This document shows positions 1 to 11,000 of a DNA stretch of 60,000 nt, piece by piece. Below the pieces are notes generated by a model. That model saw only the letters and a program-made list of their open reading frames with translations. It was not told the origin of the DNA and ran no database searches. The stretch comes from Lineus longissimus (lineage: Eukaryota > Nemertea > Pilidiophora > Heteronemertea > Lineidae): the NCBI RefSeq assembly GCF_910592395.1, contig NC_088312.1, forward strand, positions 9,364,001 to 9,424,000. Direction: 5' to 3'. Position numbers and translations under genes: made by a program. How positions within the stretch are numbered: the stretch's first letter is position 1; each line of letters opens with the position of its first letter.

Positions 1-907
1 TATTCTGGGGCTGGGGTGGGGGATGGGGAAATTCTCCAGTGACAAACTTTTTGATTGTCATTCTGGTAAAAAAAACACGTCCAAAGAAGAAATTTATTCT
101 CATAACTTTTAACAATGCTCGAAAAAAACTTTTAAAATGTTCATGTGGCGAGTCGCCACATGTACCATACCTGTGGATCTAAATATATATATCATCATTG
201 AAATCCTCAGAGAAATTAAACCAAGACAAAAAAGGGTTCCATGCCCTTGGTTTCCATGTACCGCGAACGATGCTAACGATAGGATTTAGCTGACAGGATT
301 TGGCCACATGAACCCCTCCCTGTCCAGAAGACGCGGGGGTCGTCAGATCAATTTGAAACCGCCATGGACATCACTTCTTCCCCCTCACAAGTCGGTCGCG
401 ATGACCTCCATGTGCAAACCATTTTGGCTGTGGATGCCCTGGTAACCCATGTCGCCTAACCAGACATAGCGCGCTGCCTGACTAGAAGTTACCGCCTCTG
501 AGACCCAGGGTTGAGACACTGGGGTCTGCCCCTAGCTGACAGGTGGCTGGAGATCCATATCATAGAGCATACCAACCGTACATAACCGGCTGGACTGGTA
601 CACCCTATCAGGCTCAGACTCCCCAACGGAGTCTATTGAGCGCAGCCGCAGCGCCAGTTAATATGGATGGATTTACGTCGTCAAATAACTGTCGACCTGA
701 TGAGCATTCGTTCACGGTACACAGAGTTTATCGGGGTTGGGGGCGAAGAGACAAGACCAGGAACTCCTATGGGGTCGCGGGCGCAATGCAACCCGAGGAA
801 CGAGATGCACCCAAAGTACAAACTCGAAAATAACTGGCTCATCCTTCGCCATAGGTGTCAAGTATGTACCACTTATACAGACAGGCGTCATTAACATTGG
901 GTAACAC
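1..907. other. No assignable gene; GC-richer segment
   Basis: No exon could be supported here. From about 290 to 830 the DNA is richer in GC and CpG than its surroundings, and several short overlapping reading frames are open on both strands, which is what GC-rich DNA does by chance. The 11-mer tagctgacagg occurs near 287 and again near 533. The segment may be intron or 3' flank of the minus-strand gene whose exons lie at 908-3925, or a decayed repeat. Confidence 0.3.
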
Positions 908-1048
908 CTCACAAGGAGCAATACCAAGCATCTTCAAGACCTCATATTTAGCGAAAAGGTGTGACAACAATGATAATATATCAGATCCAATACCAGTCCC
1001 TTGACCAAACCCAACCATTTCTTGAAAGTTCAAAGGACATCGGTGCTT
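908..1048 (-). CDS. Candidate exon of an unidentified minus-strand gene
   Basis: On the minus strand a strong pyrimidine tract and AG (ttcttttttctttcag) end at 1049. Forty-seven codons then stay open to a fair donor, GAG followed by GTGTTA at 907. The phase-0 frame begins KHRCPLNFQEMVGFGQGTG and ends MLGIAPCE. It is phase-compatible with the exon at 3596-3676, although the 2.5 kb between them holds three repeats. The 2-base-in frame stays open for about 23 codons and could instead be a terminal exon ending WSRDWYWI. I do not recognise the protein. The splice acceptor is seen directly; membership of the same gene is inference. Confidence 0.35.
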
Positions 1049-1114
1049 CTGAAAGAAAAAAGAATTGGCCATGACCGCTACGGTAGATAGAGCGAAGTGA
1101 TAGATGGGATAATT

Positions 1115-2337
1115 GTCTATCTGAAAAGGGCGGGTAGCGAATTTTTTTTCCTGAACCTTTTGGGCACTATAGTGTACATTTGTACAGGGACTTTCAGCCA
1201 ATCAGATTTCGACAAATACATGACGTCAGACGTCTTAGAAACTTTAGAGCAGTTGGTGAGAGTGCTCGTCAGAAATGGCAGAATACGATGTTCGATCCAA
1301 AGGTCGTGAGTTCGAATCGGGTTGTGGACAACATTTTTCTTTTTCTTTTTTACTCTTTATATTTTATTTTTATAACTCGTTTCTTTTCCCTTGTTATTTG
1401 GATTTTAGATATTTTAGTTATTTCTGCTGCCTGCAACATACCTACAGAAAGGACAATAACAATAGCCCATCTCCAAGATCCAAGGGATAGTCCTTCAGAT
1501 CTATATCATAATACTATAAGGCGGCTCGATAAAGTGCCATTTGGGGGTAGTGTTTCGTCTCGAAATTTTGCACGTTTGCAGGTGATATGTTATCCTGATG
1601 CAACGTTATGTTTATTTTCGGAAATTTACTTCAGCGGAGCAGTAATGAGGGATTTTTAATCGGACACTGTCAATTCTCCTCACCACTCACAGAAGCCATG
1701 CCATTGCTGTTTAGTTATGCAGGGGATTAATCAATTACCTGCACTCCCTATGGGGTGACAAACACTACCTGTTGAACAGCTGGCTGTAGGGGGATGATTG
1801 GAACAGCCTGTTCCTGTTGACCTGCTGAACCAAGGTTAATGTTATTTTCAATCCACGATTGCAGGTCACCTGATCTTCGAGATTTCGCGGGGAAAGAAAT
1901 TGTAAACAAACGCATGTGTGCAGTTCTATTGCATTAGATTTTCATTGCAATTCAATCTATTCAAGGTAAAGCCCATTTGAGCCTGCCTGCGCCACGGGCA
2001 CAATGCTAGTATCATTTATTGAGCATGAATATAGAATGAGACTTGTATCATGTGAATGTCTTCCTCCAGTAGGAATGTGTTTCTCTGCAATGAGACTTGT
2101 CTTTCGATACTGCCTCGTGTGTATGGTCTTCCTCCAGTATATTTTGATACTGTATGCTTCAAATTTGATTAACAAGCACAAAACAATACAAGCTTACTTC
2201 TAAGTTTCATGATGACGCCCCGATGACGACACAGATGTATCGGAATATGATTGGCTGAGAACCTGTGTACAAATGTACACTGTACTGCCCGAAAGGTTCA
2301 GGAAAAAATTCGCGGGCGGGCGCATACAGTTAGATAT
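1115..2337. mobile_element. Non-autonomous DNA transposon with long inverted ends
   Basis: The ends are imperfect inverted repeats of about 120 bp, roughly 1115-1243 and 2201-2337. The left arm contains tttcctgaaccttttgggca and gtgtacatttgtaca. The right arm contains their reverse complements, tgtacaaatgtacac and gaaaggttcaggaaa, in matching order and spacing. No transposase frame lies between the arms, so the element is non-autonomous (MITE or fold-back type). A tRNA-like segment sits just inside the left arm. No clear target duplication was found, so the boundaries are approximate. The element lies in what looks like an intron of the minus-strand gene. Confidence 0.6.
1239..1330 (+). repeat. 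tRNA-derived promoter segment (SINE head or tRNA relic)
   Basis: The stretch gagcagttggtgagagtgct resembles a tRNA D-arm / A box, and gagttcgaatc at 1308-1318 is a near-consensus B box, at tRNA spacing. A T-rich run follows within 25 bases. The flanking stems pair poorly, so a working tRNA is unlikely. A tRNA-derived SINE head or a degenerate tRNA copy carried inside the surrounding inverted-repeat element fits better. Confidence 0.45.
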
Positions 2338-2541
2338 TAAAATGGAAACAAAATGGTCGAAATTTATCTTCGCACACCATCTTTATACTTGTATAGGAGC
2401 TATAGGTAAAACTCATTTGTGACGAGATTATTACTCCTCCCGAAAGAGATTTTAAGTAGCCTAAGTGTTTTGTTTGCTGCTGGTTTGCTGCGGCTTTCAG
2501 CAGCTTCCTACCGGCGGCACAAGGATATCTTTGAAAGCCAC

Positions 2542-3134
2542 CACGTGTATGGCTGGCGGGAGTGGACAAATATCTGAATTAAGGGTCGGGATAAATCAGA
2601 TTTATACCACGACTATATTCATAATAGCAGACAGCCAATCAGAGAGCCGAATTTCATGAATTATGGTGACCATTAAATCTGAATTATACCACGACATAAA
2701 TGAATCAACCCACGACTATAATCGTTTTAGACCCACGACTATATTCGTAATAGCAGACAGCCAATCAGAGAGCCGAATTTATGGACGAAAGTGCGATTTA
2801 TGGACGCCGGAAGTGCGATATATGGACGCCGGAAGTGCTATTTATGGCGTCCATATATCGCACTTCCGGCGTCCATAAATCGCACTTCCGTCCATAAATT
2901 CGGCTCTCTGATTGGCTGTCTGCTATTACGAATATAGTCGTGGGTCTAAAACGATTATAGTCGTGGGTTGATTCATTTATGTCGTGGTATAATTCAGATT
3001 TAATGGTCACCATAATTCATGAAATGCGGGGGTCTGATTGGCTGTCTACTATTATGAATATAGTCGTGGTATAAATCTGATTTATCCCGACCCTTAATTC
3101 AGATATTTGTCCACTCCCGCCAGCCATACACGTG
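2542..3134. repeat. 593 bp near-perfect fold-back palindrome
   Basis: The left arm (2542-2830) starts cacgtgtatggctggcggga. The right arm (2847-3134) ends with its reverse complement, ccagccatacacgtg. Arms of about 289 bp match almost throughout around a spacer of about 16 bp. Each arm has an internal direct duplication: in the left arm, ccacgactatattc plus cagccaatcagagagccga occurs at about 2607-2655 and again at about 2732-2781. Short repeats of tatggacgccggaagtgcg flank the centre. Mirror-image open frames on the two strands result from the symmetry and are not genes. High arm identity suggests recent insertion, or homogenisation between the arms. Confidence 0.85.
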
Positions 3135-3342
3135 ACCGCAGGGCCAATGCATTGGTGTCATTATTCACATTTATCATCTTCGTGACCACACATAAAAATG
3201 CATAAAAACCCAAACGAGGGACAGAGTGTACATAATGTACAGAGCTACTACTGTCCCGGCTATTCTGTAGTTAGGCCGTATGGTCTAACAGTGTCCTCCT
3301 TTCAAAGGTCAGCTGAGCCGAGTGTGGAAATATTTAGAACAG

Positions 3343-3520
3343 CAGTGGCGGATTTAGGGGTCCCGCATGAGTCATCCCTCTTTGATATTTTAGGGCACCT
3401 CTCCTCAAGAACCCTCCCCTCATTTTAAGGATTGCACCTTCGGCTCTATCATGAGTTCTCATTGGTGGGGCAGCGCGCCCCCCCCCCCGCTCCTTTCCCA
3501 AATTTCTGGATCTGCCACTG
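3343..3520. mobile_element. hAT-like MITE
   Basis: The element starts cagtggcggatttagggg and ends with the inverted counterpart ctggatctgccactg, giving 178 bp between terminal inverted repeats. Ends of the form CAGTGGCGGA are typical of many animal hAT elements. There is no coding capacity, and a run of about 12 C lies near 3479-3489. The 8-base flanks (tagaacag and ctgcagag) are not an identical target duplication, so insertion may be old. It lies in an intron of the minus-strand gene, just downstream of the exon at 3596-3676. Confidence 0.6.
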
Positions 3521-3595
3521 CTGCAGAGGTGAGAAGTTTCAAAAGAATACATGTATGTGCGATCAAGGAAGTTTCGATAGAGAAAAATAACTCAC

Positions 3596-3676
3596 CATGG
3601 TGGTGTTCACGTCGTATCTTGTGATAAATCGGTTGGGCAGCATTGGGTGTACTAGACAGGACAACGTGTCTGGCGT
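3596..3676 (-). CDS. Internal exon of an unidentified minus-strand gene
   Basis: On the minus strand the acceptor catttcttgcag ends at 3677. Twenty-seven codons follow (TPDTLSCLVHPMLP, then RFITRYDVNTTM), to a consensus donor, ATG followed by GTGAGT at 3595. The exon is exactly 81 bp. It joins the upstream exon (3783-3925) in phase 0 across a 106 bp intron. A second frame is also open here, but it stops earlier when extended through the upstream exon. The product is not recognised. Confidence 0.55.
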
Positions 3677-3782
3677 CTGCAAGAAATGAAAATGAAAAGA
3701 TAAGATAAGATTGTACATTGTATCAGACAATAGTCGCAAAATTTGGGGAGAAAAAGTTATGGAGAAATCAGGATGAACTCAC

Positions 3783-3925
3783 CAATGTTGAACCAATGCT
3801 TAGACTTGGCGTCGACACAACTGAACGCTTGTGTTCCCAAAACCGGTCTGTCATACCAGGAGCACAGCCAAATTCAACGCCCCGTATTGAGTACGTTACG
3901 TCAGAGAGGTTACCAAACCACTCAT
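3783..3925 (-). CDS. Upstream exon of the same unidentified minus-strand gene
   Basis: On the minus strand this segment ends at a consensus donor, TTG followed by GTGAGT, at 3782. The reading frame (fragments DEWFGNLSDVTYSIRGVEF and FWEHKRSVVSTPSLSIG) is open for 47 codons and continues in phase into the exon at 3596-3676. The proposed acceptor (gaatag, ending at 3926) has a weak pyrimidine tract, so the 5' boundary is uncertain. The first exon is not identified. It should lie toward 4-5 kb, making this gene divergent from MDN1. The composition suggests a folded globular or secreted protein, but no family is assigned. Confidence 0.5.
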
Positions 3926-3949
3926 CTATTCAAATTGTGATTTTCAATC

Positions 3950-4440
3950 AAATTCATTGACCCATACACGAAAATGCTCACGATATAAAGCTGATTGGTC
4001 AATATACTGAGGTCACGGTCGGATGAACAGGAGTCGGACAACAATTGACATAACTTCGCGGAAACTTGGCTTTTGTGGTATTTTTAAAGGAGTCTACGTG
4101 ACGTAACATGATTGTTGAAATTTATAGCCAGTGGTATTCACACATGGCAATTTTTTCGAGCGATTGAAAGCCCGTGGTCCGTTTTCGCGTACGTTGGGTG
4201 CGCTCAGATGAATTGATAGCTTATGCTGCTCCGCCTGTTTAGCTGAGAGTTATGGCTGGTCAAATCTCTATGCTGTGGCCACACCCACAACTTTGGGGGG
4301 AAAAAATTCCCAAAAAATTCAAAACTTCATAATTTTCTCATAGTCTATTCCTCTTTTCAGCTCACGACCGCGAAGCATAAAAAAACGTCTTCCTGCTCGT
4401 GAGTCGTCTGTATTAGCACAAATAGCAGACGACGACCACA
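3950..4440. other. Intergenic or 5' flanking DNA
   Basis: No convincing exon. CCAAT-type pentamers in both orientations (for example ctgattggtcaat near 3990) and several ACGT-containing hexamers occur. This is compatible with regulatory DNA between two divergent genes, but nothing specific can be claimed. Confidence 0.3.
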
Positions 4441-4760
4441 TCAATCTTGTGCTCACAGTGAGTGACTAACGGATTCCCGGGCTCACTGTCTTGAGGTGAA
4501 CCCTGGATCCAAGCCCATCGGTCGATGCTTGCGCTATCTATCGATGCCCGCACTAATTACCGATCCGGAGAAAGCGCTACAGTTTGTCGCATTCCATATG
4601 GGCCGCGCGTTGGCCGATCATGCATTCATGACGCGCCGCACCCACAGTTACGACGTCGCAGAGAACGGGGGAGGGGGTTTGGGGGACTCATCCCCCAATG
4701 TACTGACTAAATATTTCAGAAGGACGGGGTTTGGGGGGGCTCCCCCATGTCAAACAGTTG
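4440..4760. promoter_or_regulatory. CpG/GC-rich, G-run-bearing segment upstream of MDN1
   Basis: This is the most CpG-rich stretch near the MDN1 start, ending about 235 bp before the ATG. It holds two copies of a G-run module: gggggtttggggg followed by tccccc (about 4673-4696), and ggggtttggggggg followed by ctccccc (about 4726-4746). The runs could form a G-quadruplex or a GC hairpin. Position and composition suggest a CpG-island-like promoter, possibly shared with the divergent minus-strand gene. The open frame across it on the plus strand is explained by base composition. Confidence 0.35.
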
Positions 4761-4994
4761 TGTGAGTTCACTAGAGCTTGCTCTTTACATATTAGGGTAT
4801 GACTGATAACCCACGGTGACTACATTCTCTTTAACACTTTCCAATGCCACAAATCGGTCTTCAATCCGTCTCAATCACCTTTCGGCCACAGCGGAAATGA
4901 GCAACGACGATAACAACAGTGCACGTGGGTTTATTTATCAATTTTTGATGGTTTGTAATTTACTGCTTACAAACTACCAACATTAGTATCGGGC

Positions 4995-5093
4995 ATGGAA
5001 TTCTTCAGACTCAATGTTGCTGATGCCCTTCACGAGTTGTGCAAGACAAATCGACTATGTGTAGCCGAATTTCAAGGAATTCTTGCGAAACAG
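4995..5093 (+). CDS. MDN1: MDN1 exon 1 (initiator exon)
   Basis: The ATG at 4995 opens MEFFRLNVADALHE, and the exon ends ILAKQ at CAG followed by GTAGTT. Thirty-three codons, phase 0. Vertebrate midasin starts with a similar ME-F--V pattern and has LAKQ at the same place, which supports this start. The preceding bases gggc put no purine consensus problem at -3 (G at 4992). Confidence 0.88.
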
Positions 5094-8000
5094 GTAGTTA
5101 TGATTTTGCATTGAAAATGCACATATACAGGGTGGTCCAGAAAAAACAACCCAATACTTCCACTACCAGGGGGTTAAAACTATTGATTCAGTGGATGGGG
5201 AATCTTTCTAGAAGAAGAATGATACCAAGATCGACCGATTCTGTTCAGTAGTTTTTGTTTTAGAGACTTTTATGTGAAGCACCGGCAGTGGCGCATGCCA
5301 TGATAGGTGGATATATGGGGGGGGGGAGGTCTAGTTCTATTCATCATATCATACATATCCGGCGTCATCACCCTATTTGGAACAACTTGACAATCCCCGT
5401 TCACTGTCCAATAAAAGGTCATCGGTTGACTAAAGAAGCGCCAATTTACTGAATGCCATCAAACTACGTCATTTCAGATCAGGGATTTTAAATCTTAACC
5501 CCCTATTTGAACTTTTCTGGAAGTTTGGGGTCCACTATAGCTTCTAAGCTACTGTCCACCTGTGCGGGACCTTTTACTTGCCGTGGCATTTGACACTCCG
5601 TCTCAGATGACAGCTGGAGACGTCGCCCCAGCCCAGCCCCCCCCCCCCCGGTCCAATGAATGCCAATAGATTCATGCCCATGACTCAAAATGATAGATAC
5701 AGCCTAAAAGGCCCTGTCATTCTAGGATGTCATTAGATTCACTTGTTATGTGTGATCGGCCTGACTGAAGCATTCACTGCCACATTTTTGCTCTGATGAC
5801 AAATGTTGGTGCTCTTTATTTCGTCACTCAAACTGAGGCTAATGGCCTTTTTGGGGGATTGTCAAGTTGCTCTGTGTGATATTACTCTATGATGATTGAT
5901 GCATTGTCCTTGGTGGTCTTGTGTGATGATTGTCACACCAAACACATTTTCTGGATTATACTAATTTATTTTGTAAACCTTTAACCTTAAGGCAACTTGC
6001 TTGACTTGATTGTGAACCTCTCTCTTCAGATCTGGAGTGCGGGAGACCGTCAGCAGCTCTTAGAAAGTCTAGCAAAATGTTTTCCACTGCCAAACTGTAC
6101 AATTGACATCTGCCGTACATTTAGACCAATAATTTTAGATGTGATAGAAAGGGCAAGCAAGTTGACCCAGATGGATGGCCAACTGAACTGGAATCTCTAC
6201 CAGAAGTTCAGCATTGCACTAAGCAAGGCTATTGGAACTTGTCCAGATGTTATCAGGTTTTGCTGTAGATTCTTCTCGGACAAGCCAGCCTTCTTCCATC
6301 CGCAGGATGAGCAACCTCTCCCTAAGAAGCAAAAGAAATCGAAACCGACCAAGTCATCTCGTTTGGATCTGGTGACAGCAGCTTGGATTATTCTTCAGTA
6401 TCTTCAAAAAGACATCATACACTTGTGGGATTGGAGTCCCCTGCTCGATTTCCTACATGACAGTGATAAAGATGTCAGATGGTGAGTGTCCTCTAGGCTC
6501 TACTTTGAGATACCATTGGCAAAAAGTTTTATCAACAAAATGATGAATTAATCAACATCAATACACAATTGATACCATTTTTTTTAAATGGCCTTCTGAA
6601 GTCATAGAACCATGGACAAAAAAGGACGAATACGAAATATAATACCATCGGGGAGTGCTAATTGAGTGCTCCCCACTGACAGGTCATGATCAAGTAAGAT
6701 GTGACAATATGTTTTGGGAAAACTTCTCTGATCTTACAGTCAATCCATATCATGGAACTTGTCTTCATTTTATGTTTTTGTATTGGCTCATCAAGGTGTG
6801 ATTGATTTATCTGTATTGGCTTCCTTCTCAGGTTCGCTGTCCAGTGTATTGGTCTCCTTACTGGTATGACATCCAAGCAGATTCAACTGGTTGCCATCAG
6901 ATATCTTGGTGAAGACACATACAGACAGATGCTCATCAGGTAAACAAGAACTTCAGCGCCTAAAAGTCTCATCTTAATTCACAGCTGCTATCAATGAAAT
7001 CTCTCAGTCTTGGTGGTCTCTGCCAAAGGAAGACAATAAAGCCAGCTAAATTTGGCAGACAGAAAACTCCAACAAAGGCAAACATGACGTTGAGAGTACA
7101 TGTAAACTGAGACGAGAGTAAGGATTCAATTCTGTCTGTTTTAGGTATGATGATACTCTCAGTGAGAGCAAGAAGAAAGCTCTTCTACTATGCAATCCAA
7201 AGCAACCAGAGGAAGATCCCAGCCAGCGCCTCACCCATACCATGAAGTCTGTAGTTGATGAGGACCTCAGTGATGATGTGGTCTCTGTCTGTGGTATCCT
7301 GCTTCCTAAGCTCAGTGTAGATGATGACACCTCAGTAAGTTATGTAAAATCCTTGCTTGTTTCTTTTATAAGAAAAATGTGAAAAATAAGTAATTTTCTA
7401 ATCCACAAAACTTGCTGTATCAGTATTGTCCTTCGTTTATCTTAAGTACTTTCAAGTTTATCTGAAGGACTGGTACTTGCTCTACACTTTGCATTGGTCA
7501 TATTTCAGAACTTGATCTCATCACTCGATGTTTCAACCTCAAGGCCTTTTCTCTGCTTCAGATGCCACTGGTGTTTCCAGATATTGTGCCGGTTCCCTCA
7601 ACACAGAGGAACCTAAGAAGCTTAGCTTTAGCTGTGTCATCTGGTAGTCCAGTCCTGCTCCAGGGTCCTGTTGGCAGTGGAAAAACCGCTTTGGTTGAAT
7701 ACCTGGCAAAGTTGACTGGTCGCACTCGACCACAACAGATTATGAAGGTGCAACTTGGTGATCAGACAGATAGTAAGGTAGGTTTGATTGCCATAATAAC
7801 AATAAAAAAAATGATTTGGGTAAGATTTGCAGGAGACCATGAATGTTAGATGAAATGGTTTAGAAATCACGCCCAACAAGCTCAGGACTGCAACTGGGAA
7901 GTTTAGGATACCCAGTCAAAGCAGTACAACAAGTGATATGTTATTGCTAAAGAAGAAATTGACCATATTGGCCTGGAAGTGTCCTAGAGTTTTCCACTCC

Positions 8001-11000
8001 TGCTTCAATTCATTTGCCCACTCATGGCAAGCTCTTCAAATTGGTGCTTCGTCTCTATTCAGACTCTGCTTGGTACATACAAATGTACTGACGTCCCTGG
8101 CGAGTTCGTCTGGCAGCCTGGTACTCTAACCCGTGCCATTACTGATGGACAGTGGCTGCTCTTAGAGGACATTGACTACGCCCCCATGGATGTTGTCTCA
8201 ATCTTGTTGCCCATATTAGAATCGAGGACACTTTCCCTTCCTGGACATGGCGATACAATTCAGGCTGCTCCAGGGTTTCATCTTTTTGTCACCCAAAGGT
8301 AAGATTTTTAGTTTCCTCCAAAAATGTCAGAATCATTAGTCAAGTCTGCCACACAGAAATGAACTGGGCTGAACTAATTTTACAAGAACATATACTGTTG
8401 GCTCCAAGGGGCTTCTCATGATATATCACTGAATGCAATACTGATGATGTAGTGTAAGGAATTCATCATTCTGTTGCAGGTTAATGGGCAGTTCCAGTGG
8501 TTGGTACAAGCAGCACGGCTCCAATGCTGGCCTACTGGAGAAGCTATGGTCCACAGTCATGGTTGAACCCTTGTCAAGGCAAGAACTGGAGAAAGTCATT
8601 GTTTCAAAGTTCCCGAAGTTTTCCACTGTTGTGGATCGTTTGCTTGATGTGTATTTCATGGTGTCGTCTGGTCGTCATGAGCTCTCTGGGGACACCATGG
8701 AAACAGATGTTGGTGATACGATTGGTCAGTTCTTGTCACATGATGGGAGACTTATTTCAACAAGGTGAGGTTCTGTTTGAAAACTGATTGTAATCATCTC
8801 AATGTGTTGCCAAAGATACAAAAATCGTGTCAGCCGCGTCTTACCAGCATTCCTTTTTAGGGAGTGTGTATAGTGGTGTACTTGTCTCAAATCACCTCGA
8901 TAAAAACCATGTTTTCTTAACGAATAAGATTTTATTTCAAGACCTCAATTAGAAGTTAACTATGGGACAAGTTAACAAGTTTCATATTGTAAGTTCATGT
9001 TTGACTTTCTGAGAAATATATTTGGTGTATAATCCTTATTCTAAATTTTCAGGGATCTCATCAAATGGTGCTATAGAATAGCAGTAGAGTTTGATGTCAG
9101 CTCGATGGCCACCAGCAATGCTGTGTTCCAAGAAGCATTAGATTGTTTCTGCGCTTGTCTCCCGAACCAGGAAAAGAGACTGAGAGCCGCAGAGGCAATT
9201 GGTGCCAGACTCAATATAACTAAGGCGAAGGCTGAATACCAGTGTATAAAACACAAACCCTCAGTTTCCTTAGAGACATCCAAGATTACAACAGGAAGGC
9301 AGATGCTACCTCAGAAAGACCTGGATGCCATTGCACTCGCTCGGTCTGTTACCGTAAACTTTGCCTTCACCCGTCAGGCATCGTGTCTGTTGGAGAGGAT
9401 AGCGGTGTGTGTTGGGCATAGCGAGCCAGTGTTGCTGGTTGGTGAGACGGGTACTGGGAAGACGTCGACAGTGCAGTACCTTGCCCATCAGCTTGGCCAT
9501 TCCCTTAAGGTCATCAATATGAACCAGCAGAGTGACAGTACGGATTTATTAGGAGGGTGAGTTTGTCAAGAAATTGCTAGGTTGTGCTTCTGGAAATTGA
9601 AGATATCAATCCCTTCCCCAATGTACTTGAAAAAAACTGATATTGGATGGAGTACATATGTTGATAACTTAATATGCTAGCTGCACCCAGCTGAGATCAC
9701 AATTTAAATCAGGGTCAACTGTCATATGCTCCCTTTTCTTTCCCACAATATCATAACTTCATGGGACAGCCTTGCCCATTGTATGTGGGTGGAGCTTCCG
9801 TTTTATATGACTCTATTTGCCTGAATTCATTACCTTGTAGCTTCAAACCTATGGACTTGAAACACGTCATCTCGCCAGTCAGGGAAGACTTTGAGATTCT
9901 CTTCTGCCAGTGCTTCTCCCGAAAGCAGAATATGACGTTCCTGGGGCATCTCCAGGAATGCTTTGCCAAGAGGAGATGGAGTGACCTGGTCAAGCTCCTA
10001 GAACACCCGACACAACTTGCTGTCAAGAAGTATGAAAACGATCCAGGCTTGTCGAAATTGTGGGTGAAAATACAGAAACGCTTGCAGCAGCTGAAGTTGC
10101 AGGCGAAATATGCCGATAGTGCCCTGGCATTCTCCTTCATTGAGGTAGGCTTTTAATGGCTCTCTTGCAACTTCCCGGTAGCAGCTTTCCTCACTGTTAA
10201 TTTGCACACACATGTTACCTTGATTAGATCTTTCAATAGAGTTTATTTCAAGTGTTCAATGTGTATAACAGTCAAACTTTCAGATCAGTGGAAATATTGG
10301 CCAGATTTTCTAGAATACAACATCCTCAATTAAGTGTTTTCAGATAATACTTACTCCTATCCTTTTTTATTCAGGGCACACTTGTCAAGGCTATGAAGTC
10401 GGGCGACTGGGTCCTCCTTGATGAGATCAACCTGTCTGCTGCCGAAACTCTTGAGTGTCTTGGTGGACTATTAGAAAGTTCTTCAGGGTCACTGCTTCTG
10501 ATGGAAAGAGGGTGAGTGGTCTGTTTGAAAGCTGTGCACTTTGATAAAGTTCTGGCTTATATGAAGTTCCTCCCCAGTCCTCAATCTTTGCCTACCAGTT
10601 GCTGATAAACCATTTGTCTTCATTGCTTGAAAGATTATTTCGGGCACTGCAACTAACAGTACTGAATGTTAAAATCTTGATGTGATTTTTCCAGAGATAC
10701 TGAACCTGTGGTTCGCCACAAGGACTTTCGTCTGTTCGCTTGTATGAATCCAGCTACAGATGTCGGAAAGAAGGACCTGCCCGCTGGCATCCGAAATCGA
10801 TTCACCGAGCTATACGTAGATGAAGTCGAAGATGATAGTGACCTCAGGATTCTGGTTGCTGAGTACTTGAAGGGATTATCCCTTACTGCTAAACAGATAG
10901 ATGGGATTATCAAGTTCTATCAGATTATCCGGAATGAAGCCGTCAAGAAGCTAGTAGATGGGACGGGACATAAACCACACTATAGGTATGTGACTTGAAA

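Noticed and set aside
543-927. Overlapping open frames on both strands in GC-rich DNA
   Set aside because: High GC and few stop triplets explain them; frames on both strands overlap and none has a family match.
1239-1330. Functional tRNA gene
   Set aside because: A and B boxes are present, but acceptor and anticodon stems do not pair properly; a SINE head or relic is more likely.
2663-3013. Two nearly identical 71-codon open frames, one on each strand
   Set aside because: They are mirror images produced by the palindrome at 2542-3134, with no splice or start context.
5127-5146. Mariner-like end (cagggtggtccagaaa)
   Set aside because: No matching opposite end or TA target duplication found nearby, so it is not called as an element.
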